This document shows, one piece after another, positions 23,542-27,756 of a stretch of 27,756 bases of DNA. This DNA is from CAZSVI01 sp964610205 (GTDB lineage Bacteria > Bacillota > Clostridia > DSM-8532): contig CAZSVI010000040.1 in the NCBI GenBank assembly GCA_964610205.1, positions 1 through 27,756 of the forward strand, written 5' to 3'. The notes below the pieces were generated by a model, which was given only the letters and a program-made list of their open reading frames with translations, was not told the origin of the DNA and made no database searches. Each line of letters starts with the position of its first letter. Position 1 is the stretch's first letter. The position numbers and the translations under genes are program-made.

Positions 23542-24906
23542 ATGAAAGGAAACAAGATCATACGATTGGATGTTACGGGTATGACACATGAAGGACAGGG
23601 AGTGGGCAGAATGGATGGGATGGCGGTATTTGTTCAGGACGCAATTGAAGGAGAGACCGTAAACGCTAGAATAACAAAGCTTCACAAAAGCTATGGAACC
23701 GCTCAAATGCTGGAATGCCTTAAGGAGAGCCCTTACCGGCAAAAACCTTTTTGTCCGGTATATGAATACTGCGGAGGATGCAGTCTGCAGCATATGACAT
23801 ATGAAAAGCAGCTTCAGTTTAAGCATCAGATTGTGACAGACTGCCTGACCCGTATCGGAGGCCTTCAAAATGTTGTAGTCAATCCGGTTATGGGTATGGA
23901 AAGTCCTTTTCATTACCGCAACAAAGCACAATATCCGGTAGGTTTTGCGGATAATGGCCCTATCGCCGGTTTTTACGCCAGAAAAAGCCACCGGGTTATT
24001 CAGGCAGATGACTGTGGTATCCAGAATGAAAGCAGTATGAGAGCATGTAATGCCATTATGCGTCAGGTGAAGGAACTTGAAATTCCGGTGTATAATGAAA
24101 AAACAGGGAAAGGCCTTCTCCGGCATATTATAACCCGTGTATCTCAAACGGGAGATGTGATGGTCGTTCTTGAAGTAACAGATGCCGAAATACCCCGCCT
24201 GGATACATTGATTCAATGCGTTTCCCGGGAGAACCCTGCAATACGGAGTATATCCGTTCATGTTAACAGGGACAACAGCCCTGATTCAGCAGGAAAGGTG
24301 AAGACTGTTTTTGGCGTCAAAACCATGATTGATAACATAGGGAATCTAAAATTTCATATCTCTCCGCAGTCTTTTTATCAGGTCAATTCCAGGCAAACCC
24401 AGGTATTATATGAGAAAGTTCTGGAGTATGCTGACCTGACGGGAGATGAGACCGTTTTTGATCTCTATTGCGGGATTGGAACCATCTCTCTTTTTCTTGC
24501 ACAAAAAGCCCAAAAGGTCATTGGTGTGGAAATAATCCGTGAAGCAGTGCGCGATGCCAACAACAATGCCGAGCTGAATGGGCTGACAAACACGGCGTTT
24601 TATCGGGGGAAAGCGGAAGAGGTTGTACCAAAGTTATATGCAGAGGAGATAAATGCCGATGTGGTGATTGTAGACCCACCAAGGAGAGGCTGTGATAAAA
24701 CTCTTCTTGAAACCATGACTCAAATGCGTCCAAAGCGTATGATTTATGTTTCCTGCAACCCTGCCACACTGGCAAGGGATCTGAAATATTTATGCCTGAA
24801 CGGATATACAGTTAATCAGGTGCAACCTGTGGATATGTTTCCATGGACAGCACATGTGGAGAGTATAATAATGATGACGTATTGTGGTTTGGAGGATAAA
24901 AAGTAA
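23542..24906 (+). CDS. rlmD: 23S rRNA (uracil-5-)-methyltransferase, RlmD/RumA family
   Basis: A 454-residue SAM-dependent RNA methyltransferase. An N-terminal TRAM domain (IIRLDVTGMTHEGQGVGRMDG) is followed by the iron-sulfur motif CPVYEYCGGCSLQHM. The catalytic domain has the SAM loop FDLYCGIGTISLFLA, the DPPRRGCDKTLLE segment and the nucleophile region YVSCNPATLARDL. It methylates U1939-type and perhaps U747-type positions in 23S rRNA; in Bacillota one protein can do both. The start at 23542 is favoured because AAAGGA lies 5 bases upstream; earlier in-frame starts at 23491 (TTG) and 23536 lack a good site and run over a pseudogene end. Several paralogues are usual in Clostridia, so the exact target is not certain. 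Confidence 0.92.
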   Translation: MKGNKIIRLDVTGMTHEGQGVGRMDGMAVFVQDAIEGETVNARITKLHKSYGTAQMLECLKESPYRQKPFCPVYEYCGGCSLQHMTYEKQLQFKHQIVTDCLTRIGGLQNVVVNPVMGMESPFHYRNKAQYPVGFADNGPIAGFYARKSHRVIQADDCGIQNESSMRACNAIMRQVKELEIPVYNEKTGKGLLRHIITRVSQTGDVMVVLEVTDAEIPRLDTLIQCVSRENPAIRSISVHVNRDNSPDSAGKVKTVFGVKTMIDNIGNLKFHISPQSFYQVNSRQTQVLYEKVLEYADLTGDETVFDLYCGIGTISLFLAQKAQKVIGVEIIREAVRDANNNAELNGLTNTAFYRGKAEEVVPKLYAEEINADVVIVDPPRRGCDKTLLETMTQMRPKRMIYVSCNPATLARDLKYLCLNGYTVNQVQPVDMFPWTAHVESIIMMTYCGLEDKK

Positions 24907-24912
24907 GGTTTG

Positions 24913-24933
24913 ACCACAAGATGTTGTGGTTTT
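24913..24933 (+). terminator. Terminator after the rRNA methyltransferase
   Basis: ACCACAA and TTGTGGT form a 7-bp stem around GATG, followed by TTT. A second A/T-flanked imperfect hairpin (AAAAC-GGT with ACCGGTTTT) follows at 24953-24979 and may add to termination. The remaining bases to 25148 show no gene. Confidence 0.65.
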
Positions 24934-25148
24934 AGAACCAAAAACGAGCCCCAAAACGGTCAAAAATTACCGGTTTTTGAGACCTGAAAAAGAGCGAAAA
25001 TATAGATGACATACTTCATATGTATTAATATTGATTGATGTAGATGTTTATGTAAACAGGTTATGGAAGAGGCTGGATTTAATTGATTACACTTAAAACA
25101 TCATCATTGTAATGAAATAAGTATAATTTTTGAAAGAGGGTATATAAG

Positions 25149-25566
25149 ATGCTATATCCAATAGACAGAAAACTTGTTGTGGGCGTTTCCACAAGTGCTT
25201 ATTCATTCTGATGAACCTCTTCAACCAGGACTTCTACATAAGATTTTTCAGAAAATATCATTCTTTCAAAAATTGGAGAATAAACGAAAACAGGAAGATG
25301 CTGATTATCAATAGGTTCTTAGGACAGCAATAATAACTGCCAGAAATGCTCCTGCACATGAAAGAGCGGTAAATACATTAAAAAGCTGGGATGTTAGTGT
25401 AGATGATATGTTTTTTATGGGAGGCATTGAGAAAAAGCGTGTTCTGGAAGTACTAAAACCACATTTATATGTTGATGACCAGATGAACCATCTGGATAAA
25501 TCGTTAACAGGTATACCTTTAGTACATATTCCATTTGGCATAATCAATGAAAATAAAGGTTCGTAG
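25149..25566 (+). pseudogene. Broken 5'-nucleotidase (5NU_C family)
   Basis: Starts well, with AAAGAGGG upstream of ATG and the frame MLYPIDRKLVVGVSTSA, the N-terminus of cytosolic 5'-nucleotidases. It then hits a stop at once. A second piece reads NEPLQPGL and KIFQKISFFQKLE. A third, after another stop, is the intact C-terminal third: RTAIITARNAPAHERAVNTL, then WDVSVDDMFFMGG, LKPHLYVDDQ and VHIPFGI, ending at TAG 25564-25566. The middle, including much of the core, is missing. Frameshifts plus an internal deletion make a working enzyme very unlikely. Confidence 0.75.
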
Positions 25567-25597
25567 GGTAATCAAACCTAAAGTGAAAGGGATACAA

Positions 25598-26203
25598 ATG
25601 ATAGTCTTTGATATGCAAATTCTTTTTATAATCGTACTTCCGCTTTGGTTGATATATAAAATTATCAGCTACATCATGAAAGCTAAAAAGAAAAAAGTGT
25701 TAGATTTAAAGAAAGAGCTATTGATAAATGGGTTCTTTATATACTGCCTGACAGTTGTAGGGATAACCTTCTTCCCGCTTTTTATTGGTAATGACGGACT
25801 GCCAGGGAGTTTTATCAGTATCAATTACATACCCGTTCTTAGAACATTAAATGAGCTTAAGGAAATCCAGAGTTCAAGTATCTCAAATTTCATGTTGAAG
25901 TTTTGGATTCGGAATATTGGGGGCAATTTGGTGCTGTTAATGCCATTGGGTATATTGCTTCCTATACTCTGGAATAAGTTCAGGGGACTTAAGGTCATGA
26001 TAATAACAGGATTATCAATATCATTTATGATTGAGGCACTACAATTGCTATCAGTTTTAATTGGTAACAGGGGTAGAGCTTTTGATGTTGATGATTTGAT
26101 ATTAAATACCATTGGAGCTGGGATAGGATATGGATTGTATTATTTATATCTTATAGTCTTAAGAAAGCATATGAAGGTTCAAGCATTATATAAAGAAGTA
26201 TAA
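25598..26203 (+). CDS. VanZ-like membrane protein
   Basis: A 201-residue integral membrane protein of the VanZ family with about five hydrophobic segments. Family marks are IRNIGGNLVLLMPLGILLP, the SFMIEALQLL helix and RAFDVDDLILNTIGA. VanZ itself gives low-level teicoplanin resistance, but most VanZ-like proteins have no known role. I use the ATG at 25598 because GAAAGGGA lies just upstream; the longer frame from 25547 overlaps the end of the broken 5'-nucleotidase and has no ribosome site. Confidence 0.85.
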   Translation: MIVFDMQILFIIVLPLWLIYKIISYIMKAKKKKVLDLKKELLINGFFIYCLTVVGITFFPLFIGNDGLPGSFISINYIPVLRTLNELKEIQSSSISNFMLKFWIRNIGGNLVLLMPLGILLPILWNKFRGLKVMIITGLSISFMIEALQLLSVLIGNRGRAFDVDDLILNTIGAGIGYGLYYLYLIVLRKHMKVQALYKEV

Positions 26204-26289
26204 AGTTTCAATTTCAATTAATTGAATATTATTACTGACCATATAATCTATGAATTAAATTATTTATGTTAACGGAAGGATAGAAAATT

Positions 26290-26712
26290 ATGGGCATTAT
26301 TTATAATGACACGAAAAAAGATTTGCCATCTGAACAATTACATAGATTATTTATGTCTGTAGGCTGGTCAGATGGTTTAGAAACTTCAGATATGATAAAA
26401 AATTACAATATTCCGTTTATTAATTCCACTCTTGTAATCTCGGCATGGGAAAATGAACGTTTGATTGGGGCTGTGCGGATATTGAGTGATAAAATGTTTA
26501 GGTCTATAATTTATGATTTGATTGTTTTACCGGATTTTCAAAACAAGGGAATAGGCAAAGAATTAGTAAGGCGCTGCATTGAGCATTTCCCGAACTCAGA
26601 ATGGTTAGTTCAAACAACAGAAAAAATATCAAGTTATTATGAGAAAAATGGCTTTAAGGTCAATAATGATGTGTTTTTATCCATACCATGTAAATTATTT
26701 TCACACACCTGA
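26290..26712 (+). CDS. GNAT-family N-acetyltransferase
   Basis: A 140-residue acetyltransferase of the GNAT fold. The acetyl-CoA pyrophosphate loop is visible in DLIVLPDFQNKGIGKELVRRC (the QNKGIG part), preceded by the LIGAVRILSD strand. The C-terminal KISSYYEKNGFKV is the usual end of the fold. AAGGA lies upstream of the ATG. The acceptor substrate is unknown. Confidence 0.9.
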   Translation: MGIIYNDTKKDLPSEQLHRLFMSVGWSDGLETSDMIKNYNIPFINSTLVISAWENERLIGAVRILSDKMFRSIIYDLIVLPDFQNKGIGKELVRRCIEHFPNSEWLVQTTEKISSYYEKNGFKVNNDVFLSIPCKLFSHT

Positions 26713-26779
26713 TAAGCAGAATGGGAAATTGAACTGTTTTCTATCAACTTCACATTAATCACTTGTAAAATATAAAGCA

Positions 26780-26826
26780 AAGGCACTTTCTGGAATTGAA
26801 GCTCCAATTCTAGAAGGTGCTTTTTT
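26780..26826 (+). terminator. Strong rho-independent terminator
   Basis: GCACTTTCTGGAATTG (26783-26798) pairs along all 16 positions with CAATTCTAGAAGGTGC (two G-U pairs) around AAGCTC, followed by six T. It ends the GNAT transcript, or acts as an attenuator just ahead of the ribbon-helix-helix gene 30 bases downstream. Confidence 0.85.
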
Positions 26827-26855
26827 ATGAAATTTACAGGATAGGAGGAAAGCAT

Positions 26856-27164
26856 ATGCCGGAAGAAAACAAAAAAAGATTCCCGTTATGGATGTACCCT
26901 TCAACTCAGCAAAGGGTGCAAGAACTCTATGAAAAAGATAACTGCAAAAGCCAGAGCGAATTCATTGAAAAAGCGATCCGGTTTTACATTGGATATCTCT
27001 CGGCAGAAGACAGCATGAAGGTTGAGAATCTTGTGGAGTATGTAGCTACAAGGGATGGCGTGGAAAAAATTTCTCCTGCCAGTAAAGATACTCCACCCAC
27101 ACAAAAACTGAAAGAGCTCATTCAAAACATTCTCATCCAGCATCAGGATATACCTTTATTTTGA
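26856..27164 (+). CDS. Ribbon-helix-helix (CopG/Arc-like) small DNA-binding protein
   Basis: A 102-residue protein. The N-terminal 50 residues look like a ribbon-helix-helix DNA-binding unit: KRFPLWMYPSTQQRVQELYE followed by CKSQSEFIEKAIRFYIGYL. Related proteins are common on Clostridial integrative elements. The last 45 residues (from EDSMKVENLVE) are acidic/polar and I do not recognise them. AGGAGG lies 8 bases before the ATG at 26856, which rules out the longer frame starting in the terminator. Confidence 0.7.
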   Translation: MPEENKKRFPLWMYPSTQQRVQELYEKDNCKSQSEFIEKAIRFYIGYLSAEDSMKVENLVEYVATRDGVEKISPASKDTPPTQKLKELIQNILIQHQDIPLF

Positions 27165-27317
27165 AGGATTGAGATATAGGCAGAGGAATAAACTATATCA
27201 TTAAATTATACTCTCGCCCTATGGTTGATTTTTATTCGCATGTCGCGTTGTTGTATTTCTTTTGGTTTATGATTATTCTATATATGGACCGGTCAATCGT
27301 TATTGGGAGATGTTAAA

Positions 27318-27719
27318 ATGTTATACATAGCTGAAAATCTAAAAGCGTATCGAAAAAGTATGGAACTTACACAGGAAGAAGTAGCAAAAATGCTTTGTGT
27401 TTCACCACAGAGTGTGAGTAAGTGGGAGCGTGGAGATACCTATCCAGATATTACTCTTTTGCCTGCACTTTCAAACCTTTTTAAAACAAGTATTGATGCT
27501 CTGATTGGAATGAATAAAATTAATGATGCAGAAGCAAGAACAGCTATTTTCAAATCTGAACATGCTTGCTTAAAATCGGGTGATCACATGGGGGCTGTAA
27601 CGATCCTTGAAGAAGCATTAAAGACTTTTCCAAATGATGAGAGCCTGATGTCGGAGTTAGCATTGGCGTTATCGTTCGACAAAGACATAGATAAGCTTAT
27701 ACTGGAAACGGCAACATGA
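27318..27719 (+). CDS. XRE-family helix-turn-helix regulator, possibly truncated
   Basis: A 133-residue protein with an N-terminal Cro/C1-type helix-turn-helix: MLYIAENLKAYRKSMELTQE, then EVAKMLCVSPQSVSKWERGD and ALSNLFKTSIDALIGM. A helical tail follows (ACLKSGDHMGAVTILEEALKTFPNDESLMSELALALS) like the TPR-like C-terminal domain of larger Clostridial XRE regulators. It stops at TGA 27717-27719, and another frame (beginning NGNMNGYQKVYQRYRE) stays open to the window end, so a frameshift may have shortened it. GGGAGATG precedes the ATG at 27318. Its targets are unknown. Confidence 0.8.
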   Translation: MLYIAENLKAYRKSMELTQEEVAKMLCVSPQSVSKWERGDTYPDITLLPALSNLFKTSIDALIGMNKINDAEARTAIFKSEHACLKSGDHMGAVTILEEALKTFPNDESLMSELALALSFDKDIDKLILETAT

Positions 27720-27756
27720 ATGGGTACCAAAAAGTATACCAACGATATAGAGAAAG

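Noticed and set aside
23449..24261. 270-codon minus-strand frame opposite the rRNA methyltransferase
   Set aside because: Antisense shadow of the TRAM and Fe-S coding part of rlmD; the composition looks like a random translation.

Overview
The window looks like chromosome of an anaerobic low-to-mid GC Bacillota, most likely class Clostridia. Supporting signs are the ylxM-ffh-rpsP-khpA order, strong GGAGG ribosome sites, several perfect TTGACA-N17-TATAAT promoters, many radical SAM and ferredoxin-type Fe-S proteins, RqcH, VanZ-like and CsoR/TetR regulators. I cannot name the species.

Layout. 1-2126: a long-chain acyl-CoA synthetase on the minus strand with a dyad near its promoter. 2127-2313: tRNA-Gly(TCC) and tRNA-Arg(TCT) with a consensus promoter and a terminator. 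2371-4201: membrane-anchored alpha/beta hydrolase and a YkuE-like metallophosphoesterase. 4266-6565: ylxM, ffh, rpsP and khpA from one consensus promoter; the usual rimM-trmD-rplS continuation is absent. 6727-8325: nitrilase-superfamily hydrolase plus TetR regulator behind a promoter buried in a perfect 44-bp palindrome. 8435-9388: a structured element, a CsoR/CstR-family repressor whose metal-site His is replaced by Gln, and thioredoxin.

9400-20910 is the most interesting part: an 11-kb one-strand operon that I read as a RiPP (ribosomally made, post-translationally modified peptide) cluster. It encodes a B12-binding radical SAM enzyme of the bacteriocin-maturation type, a 46-residue Cys/aromatic-rich precursor found by hand at 11829-11969, three paralogous SPASM radical SAM maturases, an aldo/keto reductase with a two-cluster ferredoxin tail, a large YcaO protein and an ABC exporter without a peptidase domain. 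The likely order of events is ribosomal synthesis, leader-guided modification by four radical SAM enzymes, YcaO and the reductase, then export; the leader protease is not in the window. The precursor gene sits inside a long inverted repeat. I do not recognise this combination as a characterised RiPP class, and the product chemistry is unknown.

20964-27756: rqcH on the minus strand, then a stretch of decayed genes (Phd/YefM antitoxin start, a helix-turn-helix remnant, the end of a copper-amine-oxidase-like repeat), an RlmD-type 23S rRNA methyltransferase, a broken 5'-nucleotidase, VanZ-like and GNAT proteins, a ribbon-helix-helix protein and an XRE regulator close to the window edge. This end looks like accessory DNA subject to gain and loss.
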